Shown: piece by piece, positions 8,648 through 15,678 of the stretch
Numbering within the stretch: the first letter of the stretch is position 1
How the letters are laid out: every line of letters starts with the position of its first letter
Source of the DNA: JAJDYQ01 sp965214035
Lineage (GTDB): Bacteria; Pseudomonadota; Gammaproteobacteria; JAJDYQ01
Assembly (NCBI GenBank): GCA_965214035.1
Contig: OZ243932.1
Coordinates: forward strand, 1,364,001-1,428,000
Length of the DNA stretch: 64,000 bases
Reading direction: 5' to 3'
Made by a program: the position numbers and the translations under genes
The notes under the pieces: generated by a model
What the model was told of the DNA's origin: nothing
Seen by the model: only the letters and a program-made list of their open reading frames with translations
Databases searched by the model: none

Positions 8648-9010
8648 TTGCCTAAAACCCGCGCTACAGCCCTTATATGGCAAGGGTTTACGGACTTCGC
8701 GCCATTTCTAATCACGGACTTTTCAAGGCATATATTCTCTAAATTGCCGAATACTCTCTGCGCCTCTCCCTATCTCTCATGCCCCAAGTCCATGACCGGA
8801 GAAAATAGAAACCTTTAAAATCAGTAGCTTATTATCGGACTAATCAAAAGGTTTGTTGGGTGAATTGGGTAGGCAAACACACTAAACATAAATTATTTTT
8901 ACAGTAATGACGTTTTTGCGCTTTTTGGCATTGACAATCCACAGACCTACACTTAAACCCATTATCAAATTACAGAAACGCCGTTACAGCATTTTAATAC
9001 TGGAGAGAGC
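8648..9010. other. Gene-free left end of the accessory island
   Basis: No credible ORF is seen in these 363 bp, which are more AT-rich than the tmRNA side. A TTGACA at 8933 could be the -35 of a promoter for the following half-hsdS gene, but the -10 is weak. No integrase and no second copy of the tmRNA 3' end were found, so an attachment-site origin is only suggested by position. Confidence 0.5.
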
Positions 9011-9592
9011 ATGAAAGCAAAATTGAAGAGCATTGCTTCTGTACAGATGGGGCACTCTTTCCGCACAAGGCTAGATCCCGATCAGAGCGGCAATGTCGCA
9101 GTTATTCAAATGAAGGATCTTACTGAAGATAACCGACTAAATCGTGATGAGCTAGTCGTCATTGATATGGAAGAGCTCAAAGAAAAGCATCGAGTAGAAG
9201 TGAACGACATTGCTTTTAGATCTCGAGGGTTTACAAACACCGCAGCCCTTATTAATGCCGAACTAGATAATGCAGTTATTGCTGCTCCACTACTTCGCAT
9301 TCGAATAGAAAAGAGAAGCAAGATCGATCCTGCATACCTTTGCTGGTTCATTAATCAGCCAGCATCGCAGGCGGCTTTGCTGAGTCAGTCGACCGGTACA
9401 GTGCAGCGTACTATCGGAAAGCCAGCACTGGAGAGCTTAGAGCTTTTAATTCCACCGATGGATGTGCAAATAAAGATAGTTGAGCTGGAGCGACTGGCCC
9501 TTGGAGAACAAAGAATAATGAAAGAGTTGGCAGAGAAAAAGCGCCAGCTTATGGAAGGGATTCTGATGTCTTTTGCATCGGAATCCCAGTGA
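9011..9592 (+). CDS. hsdS: Half-length type I R-M specificity subunit (single target-recognition domain)
   Basis: 193 residues, half the usual 380-450. It starts as a target-recognition domain (LKSIASVQMGHSFR), continues through VIQMKDLTEDNRL and DPAYLCWFINQPASQ, then has the signature TGTVQRTIGKPALESLELLIPP and one conserved helix, VELERLALGEQRIMKELAEKKRQLMEGIL. A full HsdS has two such units. Half-subunits can dimerise and recognise palindromic split sites, as known from truncated HsdS variants. It is separated from its HsdM partner by two small genes. A good ribosome site, GGAGAG, precedes the ATG. No second half was found nearby, so this seems to be the native size. Confidence 0.82.
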   Translation: MKAKLKSIASVQMGHSFRTRLDPDQSGNVAVIQMKDLTEDNRLNRDELVVIDMEELKEKHRVEVNDIAFRSRGFTNTAALINAELDNAVIAAPLLRIRIEKRSKIDPAYLCWFINQPASQAALLSQSTGTVQRTIGKPALESLELLIPPMDVQIKIVELERLALGEQRIMKELAEKKRQLMEGILMSFASESQ

Positions 9593-9606
9593 TTGCAGTC
9601 ACTGGG
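9585..9606 (+). terminator. Perfect 8-bp hairpin at the end of half-hsdS
   Basis: CCCAGTGA (9585-9592) pairs perfectly with TCACTGGG (9599-9606) around the loop TTGCAG; TTCTTA follows. It overlaps the hsdS stop and could be a terminator or attenuator. A second imperfect hairpin lies at 9617-9641. A related hairpin with the same core precedes hsdM at 10180. Confidence 0.5.
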
Positions 9607-9673
9607 TTCTTAGCGCGTTCAAGTGTTACAGCACTTTGAACAAGGTAATTAATCAATAAAAGTTAAAGTAAGT

Positions 9674-9919
9674 ATGACAAAAAATATTAAATCTAGCAAC
9701 AACTCTACTCGTCACGTTGTGCCTCATGCAGATGGATGGGCCAACAAGAAAGGTGGATCTGATCGCGCTAGCAGTGTTCACTCAACGAAAAAAGAGGCCG
9801 AAGCAGCTGCTCGCGAACAAAGCAAGCGGGAGGGTTCCGAGCTGTTTGTCCACGGTAAAAATGGACAAATACAGCGCAAAGATAGCCACGGCAATGACCC
9901 TCGCAATATTAAAGGGTAA
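9674..9919 (+). CDS. DUF2188 family small protein
   Basis: 81 residues with the DUF2188 pattern: HVVPHADGWANKKGGSDRAS at residues 13-32, then HSTKKEAEAAAREQSKREGS and a closing FVHGKNGQIQRKDSHGNDPR. This is one short repeat-like alpha/beta unit, strongly basic, with no membrane segment. The function of DUF2188 proteins is not known. Its position between an HsdS half and an HsdM suggests either a cargo gene or a small accessory or anti-restriction factor; this is inference only. The next gene starts 9 bp downstream. Confidence 0.78.
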   Translation: MTKNIKSSNNSTRHVVPHADGWANKKGGSDRASSVHSTKKEAEAAAREQSKREGSELFVHGKNGQIQRKDSHGNDPRNIKG

Positions 9920-9928
9920 GGTGCTTTT

Positions 9929-10159
9929 ATGACTGATGAATACAAGAAAAAGATAGGCATACCTGAATCGCACACTCTTAATATTTTGAATAGCCAGTGG
10001 ACCCAAAGAAAAGGTCAAGACACTGACACCTATGAATGTGAAGATCTCAACGAGCAAGGTGAACCAATTGCCAGGTACACAGTAAAAGACAGTACATCAA
10101 TTTATCCTCCGTTTGGTCGGTCGATTACATGGACTCAATCATCCGCAATTAACATTTAG
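9929..10159 (+). CDS. Small protein of unknown function
   Basis: 76 residues, not recognised. It is hydrophilic, acidic in the middle (DTDTYECEDLNEQGE) and ends in a predicted beta-rich stretch (ARYTVKDSTSIYPPFGRSIT). No signal peptide, transmembrane helix or zinc motif is seen. It starts 9 bp after the DUF2188 stop, near a GGTAAGG ribosome-site-like stretch, so the two small genes are probably cotranscribed. It lies 67 bp before hsdM, with a hairpin in between. It may be a partner of the DUF2188 protein. Confidence 0.65.
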   Translation: MTDEYKKKIGIPESHTLNILNSQWTQRKGQDTDTYECEDLNEQGEPIARYTVKDSTSIYPPFGRSITWTQSSAINI

Positions 10160-10179
10160 CAATTTAATTAATTTCAATC

Positions 10180-10201
10180 GGGGCTGATTACAGTCAGCCC
10201 C
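10180..10201 (+). promoter_or_regulatory. Perfect 8-bp hairpin upstream of hsdM
   Basis: GGGGCTGA (10180-10187) pairs with TCAGCCCC (10194-10201) around the loop TTACAG. It stands about 15 bp before the hsdM ribosome site GAGGG. The centre TGATTACAGTCA differs in one base from the hairpin at 9585-9606, suggesting a shared structure or binding site. There is no T-run, so an operator or leader structure is as likely as a terminator. Confidence 0.5.
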
Positions 10202-10226
10202 GTAACAAGAATTTGAGGGCAGATTT

Positions 10227-11837
10227 ATGAACGATAAAATTCAACAAAAAGACATCAATAATGCAGCATGGGCTGCTTGCGATACATGCCGAGGTGCTGT
10301 CGATCCAGCACAATATAAAGACTACATCTTGGTAATGCTGTTTGTGAAATACATTTCCGATGTATGGAATGACCACTACGAAGAATACAAAAAGCAGTAT
10401 GGCGATGACGACACTCGCATTAGACGAAAACTTGAGCGTGAACGCTTTTTACTTCCAATGGTTGAACTAACTGAGGAAGTCGAAGATCCAGAAACCAAAG
10501 AAAAGAAAACCGTCGTTACCGATAAGTTTTTGGCTAACTATTATTCTTTATTTGAACGTAAGAACGAGCCTAATATTGGCGAGCTAATCAATATTGTATT
10601 AGAGCATATTGAAACAGCGAACAAGTCAAAACTAGAAGGCGTTTTCCGAAATATTGACTTCAATAGCGAATCCAATTTAGGGAAAATCAAAGACCGAAAC
10701 CGTCGTCTTAAAACCCTACTTGATGATTTTAATAAGCCCGCTTTAGATATGCGACCTACACGTGTTTCTGAAGATGTTATTGGTAATACCTACATATACC
10801 TTATTGAGCGTTTTGGGTCAGATGCGGGTAAAAAAGCCGGTGAATTCTACACACCACACAAAGTTTCAGAGTTAGTAGCAAGATTAAGCGCGCCTAAAGC
10901 AGGTGCTCGTATTTGTGACCCAGCTTGTGGGTCGGCTGGACTACTCATTGAGGCTGCACGACAAGTAGGTGATCGAAACTTTTCTCTCTACGGCATGGAA
11001 GTAAATGGCAGCACTTGGGCACTTGCCCGTATGAACATGTTTCTCCACGGTGCTGACTCAGCCCGTATCGAGTGGTGCAACACGCTAACCTCCCCTGCAT
11101 TGGTCGAAAATGATCGGCTCATGAAGTTTGATAATGTCGTTGCCAACCCGCCATTTTCACTCGACAAATGGGGTGCCGATGACGTAGCAGAAGACCGATA
11201 CAACCGCTACTGGCGTGGCTTACCACCAAAATCAAAAGCTGACTTTGCGTTTATTAGTCACATGGTCGAAGCAGCCGTTGAAAAAGAAGGCCGAATTGCC
11301 GTGGTGGTTCCTCATGGCGTGCTATTCAGAGGTGCCGCTGAAGGTCGAATCCGCCAAAAAATGATCGAGGAAAACTTACTCGATGCAGTTATTGGCCTGC
11401 CAGGAAATCTATTTCCTGGTACTGGCATTCCTGTCGCTATCCTAATGTTTGACCGCTCTCGTGAAAAAGGCGGGGCCAATGAAAGCCGTAAAGACGTTTT
11501 ATTTATAGACGCCAGCGGTAAAGAGCATTACCAAGCGGGTAACAATCAGAACATCCTGCTTGATGAGCACTTGGACAAAATCGTTGCGGCGGTTACCGCG
11601 CGTGAAGAAGTTGAAAAATACGCTCATTTGGCCTCATTTGAAGAGATCAAAGAAAACGACTTCAACCTGAATATTCCTCGCTATGTAGACACCTTCGAAG
11701 AAGAAGTCGAGATCGATATTACAGCCGTTCAAGCTGAAATCACAACACTTGAAGCCGAGCTAGCCGATGTTCGCCAGAAAATGGCTGAAATGCTTAAGGA
11801 TGTTACCCCAGCAAGTACAGCGGAGGTGGCAAAGTGA
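10227..11837 (+). CDS. hsdM: Type I R-M methyltransferase subunit HsdM
   Basis: 536 residues, full length. The N-terminal helical domain ends at YLIERFGSDAGKKAGEFYTP; SAM-binding motif I is DPACGSAG at 231-238; catalytic motif IV is NPPF at 307-310; the C-terminal part includes PHGVLFRGAAEGRIR, AVIGLPGNLF and ENDFNLNIPRYVD. It transfers a methyl group to adenine N6 in DNA with two M subunits per specificity unit. It overlaps the truncated dinD by 4 bp (GTGA). No hsdR follows, so at most the module methylates. The 3' hsdM fragment at 6684 is a different, diverged lineage. Confidence 0.93.
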   Translation: MNDKIQQKDINNAAWAACDTCRGAVDPAQYKDYILVMLFVKYISDVWNDHYEEYKKQYGDDDTRIRRKLERERFLLPMVELTEEVEDPETKEKKTVVTDKFLANYYSLFERKNEPNIGELINIVLEHIETANKSKLEGVFRNIDFNSESNLGKIKDRNRRLKTLLDDFNKPALDMRPTRVSEDVIGNTYIYLIERFGSDAGKKAGEFYTPHKVSELVARLSAPKAGARICDPACGSAGLLIEAARQVGDRNFSLYGMEVNGSTWALARMNMFLHGADSARIEWCNTLTSPALVENDRLMKFDNVVANPPFSLDKWGADDVAEDRYNRYWRGLPPKSKADFAFISHMVEAAVEKEGRIAVVVPHGVLFRGAAEGRIRQKMIEENLLDAVIGLPGNLFPGTGIPVAILMFDRSREKGGANESRKDVLFIDASGKEHYQAGNNQNILLDEHLDKIVAAVTAREEVEKYAHLASFEEIKENDFNLNIPRYVDTFEEEVEIDITAVQAEITTLEAELADVRQKMAEMLKDVTPASTAEVAK

Positions 11838-12328
11838 GCAAAAAACAACCAGTTAGTGCAGAGCATTTGACCTTTGAAAGCCTAAAACAGCAGGTTGATG
11901 GCTCAGAGTTCTGGTATGCAAGAGAGCTACAAGCTGTACTTGACTACAGCAGTTGGGACAAATTTGAGCGAGTGATCAAAAAGGCCATGACTGCCTGTGA
12001 AGGCTCCGGCCAGTCTAGTGCGGACCATTTTTCCCAGGTGGGGAAAATGGTCGATATTGGCTCAGGCGCCAAACGCTCTACCCGAGACTACCAACTTTCC
12101 CGCTATGCCTGCTACCTCATCGTACAAAACGCCGATGCTAGCAAAGCAGTGATCGCCAATGGCCAGACTTATTTCGCCATCCAGACTCGTCGTCAAGAGC
12201 TACAAGATGATACCGGATTTCAACAGCTTAATGAGGACCAAAAACGCCTCATGAACAAGCTGGTTTTTCCGATACCTGAAGGCCCAAGAATGCAGCCTTT
12301 AATGCCACGCTTTTCCGCGAGCCTTTGA
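11834..12328 (+). pseudogene. dinD: DinD-like protein, C-terminally truncated
   Basis: It starts with GTG overlapping the hsdM stop. Residues 1-145 match the DinD N-terminal part (SEFWYARELQAVLDYSSWDKF, SADHFSQVGKMVDIGSGAKR, LSRYACYLIVQNADASKAVI, YFAIQTRRQEL, LNEDQKRLM). After that the sequence becomes unrelated (NKLVFPIPEGPRMQ) and stops at 164 residues, against about 275 for the family. The C-terminal half is absent downstream, where convergent unrelated genes begin. It therefore marks a deletion or insertion breakpoint. A functional short form cannot be excluded, because the other dinD in this window also breaks just after the QEL motif. Confidence 0.75.
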
Positions 12329-12353
12329 TCGGCAGTGATAATGGGAAAGGCCA

Positions 12354-12662
12354 TTACTTCACCTCCCCATGTTCGCGCAGAAACTCAAGCGCATAATCAG
12401 CGCCTTTAGCTCCAAGTCCACGAGCCATGTCGTGAACTCGACGCAGCGACTCCATTTCCTGAACGATTCGACTGAGCTCTTTATTCAAGCCTTGCTGTGC
12501 AAATGCAATATCGTCGACAGTGGCAAGAATTAGCGGTTTGCTTTCGGCCTCGTCGTCATCTGATACTGCGGGGATCGCAATAGCATCCGGCAGGCTTTCT
12601 AGTGAAAAGCTGCTTTTGCGCAGAGCCTCTAAGTAGTTGGTTTCTTCGTTTAAAATCGTCAT
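12354..12662 (-). CDS. Hypothetical protein, third gene of a small regulatory-type operon
   Basis: 102 residues, not recognised. It is acidic in the middle (SDDDEAESK) and has a likely coiled-coil helix from about residue 55 (QQGLNKELSRIVQEMESLRRVHDMARGLG). No membrane segment or signal peptide. The start is 2 bp after the stop of the gene upstream on the minus strand, so they are coupled. It converges on the truncated dinD with a 25-bp gap. Likely soluble; role unknown. Confidence 0.6.
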   Translation of the reverse strand: MTILNEETNYLEALRKSSFSLESLPDAIAIPAVSDDDEAESKPLILATVDDIAFAQQGLNKELSRIVQEMESLRRVHDMARGLGAKGADYALEFLREHGEVK

Positions 12663-12664
12663 GC

Positions 12665-13135
12665 TTATTGCTCCTGTGAAAGGCTGAGGCGAAAAGTGGG
12701 TTTGCCGGTTTTTAATGTCCGAGCAGGTTCAAAAACGGTGCGAAGGTTTCCCGGCCAGGCGGTGTATTTGCGCTCGGCAACCTTGTAGGTGATGTCCAAG
12801 AATTCAGCTGGGTTGTCACCACTGGCAGTGATTCGCTGAGCGATTTCGGATAGCTGCGCCTGATCCCAGACCGGTTTCTTGGGCAGGTCTGAAGTGACAC
12901 GCACACCTTCGTCATCGAAATTGATAATCCCGGTGTCTTTGCCAAGTTGAGTTCTTAGCTCACTGACTTTTTGTTCGTACTTCATGGCGATAGCGCCATC
13001 GATCCAGTCTTTTAGCTCTTTGGCATTGCGCAGGTAGTTGGCGGCTTCAGCCTGAACACGCATCAACTTAGCAGCAGTCACACCTGCTAACTCGCCGATA
13101 CTCATGGCTTGTGCTTGCTCTAGAGAAAGGCTCAT
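12665..13135 (-). CDS. Hypothetical protein of accessory-element type
   Basis: 156 residues, not assigned to a named family. The N-terminal half is helical (SLEQAQAMSIGELAGVTAAK, LRNAKELKDWIDGAIAMKYE). The C-terminal half has a conserved-looking block, YTAWPGNLRTVFEPARTLKT. Similar-looking proteins occur beside AlpA/excisionase-type genes on genomic islands, but this is recollection, not a search. Its start overlaps the stop of the HTH gene by 4 bp. A role in island maintenance or DNA modification is possible but not shown. Confidence 0.6.
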   Translation of the reverse strand: MSLSLEQAQAMSIGELAGVTAAKLMRVQAEAANYLRNAKELKDWIDGAIAMKYEQKVSELRTQLGKDTGIINFDDEGVRVTSDLPKKPVWDQAQLSEIAQRITASGDNPAEFLDITYKVAERKYTAWPGNLRTVFEPARTLKTGKPTFRLSLSQEQ

Positions 13136-13341
13136 GCATCACCTCCAGCTACACGCTCAGAGGTACTCTTGCGAAGACAGTCGTGTTCATAGGCCTCGAC
13201 ATCTTCGAGGCGGTACATCACGCGACCTTGTAGTTTGAGAAAGACAGGGCCGATGCCTTCAGAGCGCCAGCGCTCCAATGTGGCTTCGCTGACGCCCCAG
13301 CGGTTGGCTAATTGCCGTTGGTTCATATGATTTACACTCAC
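13132..13341 (-). CDS. AlpA/excisionase-like helix-turn-helix protein
   Basis: 69 residues. A winged-helix MerR/AlpA-type domain covers residues 6-53: QRQLANRWGVSEATLERWR is the helix-turn-helix, and FLKLQGRVMYRLEDVEAYE is the wing and final helix. Such proteins act as excisionases or as regulators of integrases and neighbouring genes on islands and phage satellites. It is first in a three-gene minus-strand operon and divergent from the AbiE pair, so the shared 280-bp intergenic region probably carries both promoters. No integrase gene is present in the window. Confidence 0.78.
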   Translation of the reverse strand: MSVNHMNQRQLANRWGVSEATLERWRSEGIGPVFLKLQGRVMYRLEDVEAYEHDCLRKSTSERVAGGDA

Positions 13342-13471
13342 GTTGCACTCCTGATGGTTATTGCGAAAACGTGAGGTAATGATGTGCTTCGGTAGGTTAG
13401 GAGCCGTTTAGGGGGAAGTTAGGGAGGAGGTTAGATTTGATCACTCGCGCATCAGCCTCTATAATTGCACG

Positions 13472-13556
13472 CAAAAATACGACACTAAAATTAATATAAA
13501 CGTTGTATATCAGGATCTGATGGATGATTTTACAATACATATTTGTCGTATTTTTG
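13472..13556. promoter_or_regulatory. 13-bp perfect inverted repeat upstream of abiE, likely operator
   Basis: CAAAAATACGACA (13472-13484) recurs as its exact reverse complement TGTCGTATTTTTG (13544-13556), separated by 59 bp. A -35-like TTGACT at 13558 touches the right arm and an A/T-rich -10 region follows about 20 bp later, before the abiEi start at 13622. AbiEi antitoxins are known to repress their operon by binding inverted repeats, so this is the likely autoregulatory site. The left arm could also affect the divergent HTH gene. Confidence 0.65.
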
Positions 13557-13621
13557 ATTGACTTCTCAGGCAAATTCTGCTAAGTTTTATAGGAATCGTT
13601 CTCAATAGAGAGTTAACCGGC

Positions 13622-14032
13622 ATGAAACGCTTGTCACTTAAATCAAAGGTCGCCACAAAGATATCGCGCTCGAATCGCGAGGTATTTCTGCGCTCAGATT
13701 TTGAGAAGCTGGCAGGGTATGACCAAATTGGTCGGGCATTACGCCAACTAACTTCCGACGGTGTTCTTGTTAAGGTTGGTTATGGTCTTTATGCCAAGGC
13801 CCGACCAAACAGAATTACTGGCAAACCCATGCTGTCTGCCAAGGGCGGATTCACTCAAGTAGCAGAAGAAGCACTTTCTCGTCTAGGTGTAAAATGGGAG
13901 CCTTCTAAGTCGGTTCTGGATTACCAGTCAGGCTCGACACAAATCCCTGCAAATGCTGAAGTTATTATTTTTGAACGCTTCAATCGCCGCATAGGTACAG
14001 AGAAGTTCGAGCTTCAAATGGCTCGAGCTTAA
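13622..14032 (+). CDS. AbiEi/DUF6088-like antitoxin of a type IV toxin-antitoxin pair
   Basis: 136 residues. The N-terminal winged helix (residues about 5-65: KVATKISRSNREVFLRSDFE, GRALRQLTSDGVLVKVGYGL, YAKARPN) is typical of AbiEi and DUF6088 antitoxins. The C-terminal part is the antitoxin domain with TQIPANAEVIIFERFNRRIG. AbiEi proteins repress the operon and neutralise the nucleotidyltransferase toxin without a stable complex. The stop TAA overlaps the ATG of the toxin by one base. The inverted repeat upstream supports autoregulation. Confidence 0.82.
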   Translation: MKRLSLKSKVATKISRSNREVFLRSDFEKLAGYDQIGRALRQLTSDGVLVKVGYGLYAKARPNRITGKPMLSAKGGFTQVAEEALSRLGVKWEPSKSVLDYQSGSTQIPANAEVIIFERFNRRIGTEKFELQMARA

Positions 14033-14967
14033 TGAGCACAGTCGACTCATCCCTTTTTCTTGATATTGCAGATGCGCTGGGCATAAGCAGCCCAGCCATT
14101 GTTGAAAAGGACTATTGGGCTACACAGCTATTGAAAGAAATATCGCAGCTCACACCAGAGGGCTTTCAACTTGTTTTTTCAGGCGGGACTTGTTTAGCCA
14201 AAGCCCATCAAAACACCTTCAGAATGTCGGAAGATATCGACATTAAAATGATTCCCAATGCAGCTACTCTGGCGCAATCCAAAAATCAGCAGCGACAATT
14301 ACGACGCGATATTCATCAACTCATTCTCAATATCATTTCTGACTCTGGCATTTTCAAGCTTGCCGCAGACCCTAAAAAACGAAATGAAGGTAAGTATCCG
14401 CAATTTTTGATTGAATACCCCAGAGATAATGACACCCTGGAAGCACTCGGGCCACATTTGCAATTGGACTTAACAGAGTCTGATTTACTTGAAGATCCAG
14501 TAGAGCTTTCCTTGAGCTCGCTTTATGCAAGCACACTTAAAGAGGCGGGAGAAGTTCAAAACATTGCATGTGTCACAGTGCACTCGACTGCCAGTGAAAA
14601 ATTCGTTTCACTCCTTCGCAGAACCGCATCACATGCTCGGGATAGCTCAAGAGCAGACGATGAAACATTAATTAGGCATGTTTATGATCTGCACCTCATA
14701 TACGAATCAATGGCATCACCTTCCGCTTTAAAGTCAATGGTTGAACAAGTGATTGAAATCGACAAAAGCCAGTTTGGAAATCAACACAAAGAATTCGTAA
14801 ATGATGCAAACTCTGAGCTGCGATACGGGCTCTCTTTATTGATTGACCAAGCTCATCACCAGGAACGCTACAATCAATTTATTGGCCCTCTCGTATATCA
14901 CCCATCTCCCGCAAAATGGGACGAGGCTATTTCTAGCGTCCAAGAACTTGCCGATCACTGGCTTTAA
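14032..14967 (+). CDS. AbiEii/AbiGii-family nucleotidyltransferase toxin
   Basis: 311 residues with the family layout: VEKDYWATQLLKEI near residue 24, then the nucleotidyltransferase core FSGGTCLAKAHQNTFRMSEDIDIKM (GG-T and S-E-D-I-D metal-binding motifs, about residues 50-73), LQLDLTESDLLEDPVELSLS, and the helical C-terminal part with EKFVSLLRRTASHARD and RHVYDLHLIYE. These toxins transfer nucleotides to RNA targets such as tRNA and cause growth arrest, giving abortive infection against phages or stabilising the element. The gene appears intact, one of the few intact defence genes in the window. Confidence 0.9.
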   Translation: MSTVDSSLFLDIADALGISSPAIVEKDYWATQLLKEISQLTPEGFQLVFSGGTCLAKAHQNTFRMSEDIDIKMIPNAATLAQSKNQQRQLRRDIHQLILNIISDSGIFKLAADPKKRNEGKYPQFLIEYPRDNDTLEALGPHLQLDLTESDLLEDPVELSLSSLYASTLKEAGEVQNIACVTVHSTASEKFVSLLRRTASHARDSSRADDETLIRHVYDLHLIYESMASPSALKSMVEQVIEIDKSQFGNQHKEFVNDANSELRYGLSLLIDQAHHQERYNQFIGPLVYHPSPAKWDEAISSVQELADHWL

Positions 14968-15141
14968 CCATTATGATACTCAGACCAAGCATACGCCCCT
15001 TGGTCACTAAATATGAGGCAAGCTATAAAGCTTGTGGGTCCGCGCAAGCACCCATCGCGGTCAGCTCGTAAGGAGCAAGTAGCGATATGAGTATGGCAGC
15101 GGCTTCTCAAACATTGACCGCCTTAATCGTGGCAGGAATTT

Positions 15142-15678
15142 CTATTCAGTCTTCAGCCAACAATCCCCGCTCCCATAGCCGATCACATTTCGCCAACTCT
15201 TATCTCTACCGCTAAAAGCCTGAGAAAGGGCGCTTGCTTTAGATTCTGCATTTTCCAGTACCGCCGCTGTGCGCAATTTTTCCTGACCAGACTCCCAGGC
15301 TTCAAATAGCTAACGAATAATTCGTTTATGCGTTAGGCCTGTGAATATATATTGCTCACCATTCACGACCAGTTCCCCTCCATCTTCAGAGCACCATGTT
15401 GGGGGTCGCTTAGCTTGATGGGAGCGCCCATAGCCTAGGAGCGCCGCCAGCAAATCTTTATCGATAGCCGATATACATTGCTGGTCAGGCAACAGCAGAT
15501 CATGAATTGCGATGCATAATGGCTCACCAGGTATTGGCGGCCCACTTTGAGATATAGCTCTATCAGTTAAGATCACAGCTGAGCGGCGACGCGCAAATGA
15601 GCTGAATGCTAGCTTCACTGTTGAAATGGTTTGAGCCAAATAGGCCCTTCTGCAAAACAATACTGGAGACCGTAACAA
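15142..15678 (-). pseudogene. Unknown gene, internal TAG and 5' end cut by IS256
   Basis: Reading on the minus strand, codons from 15678 to 15313 encode an unrecognised protein ending GELVVNGEQYIFTGLTHKRI. A TAG interrupts at 15312-15310, and the same frame continues for 55 codons (LFEAWESGQEKLRT..., AFSGRDKSWRNVIGYGSGDC) to a TAG at 15142. The continued stretch looks like real protein. No natural ATG exists; the frame runs straight into the left end of the IS256 copy, so the 5' part was lost to that insertion. Function unknown; the closing G-Y-G-x-G-x-C-W-L motif recalls small regulatory proteins of mobile elements. Confidence 0.6.

Noticed and set aside
8247..14967. Island integrated in tmRNA by a tyrosine recombinase
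   Set aside because: The position fits, but no integrase gene and no repeated tmRNA 3' end were found in the window, so integration at this site is not claimed.
14968..15141. Structured RNA between the AbiEii gene and the broken gene
   Set aside because: Short complementary stretches are present (GCAAGC/GCTTG), but no known RNA family or convincing extended fold could be recognised by eye.
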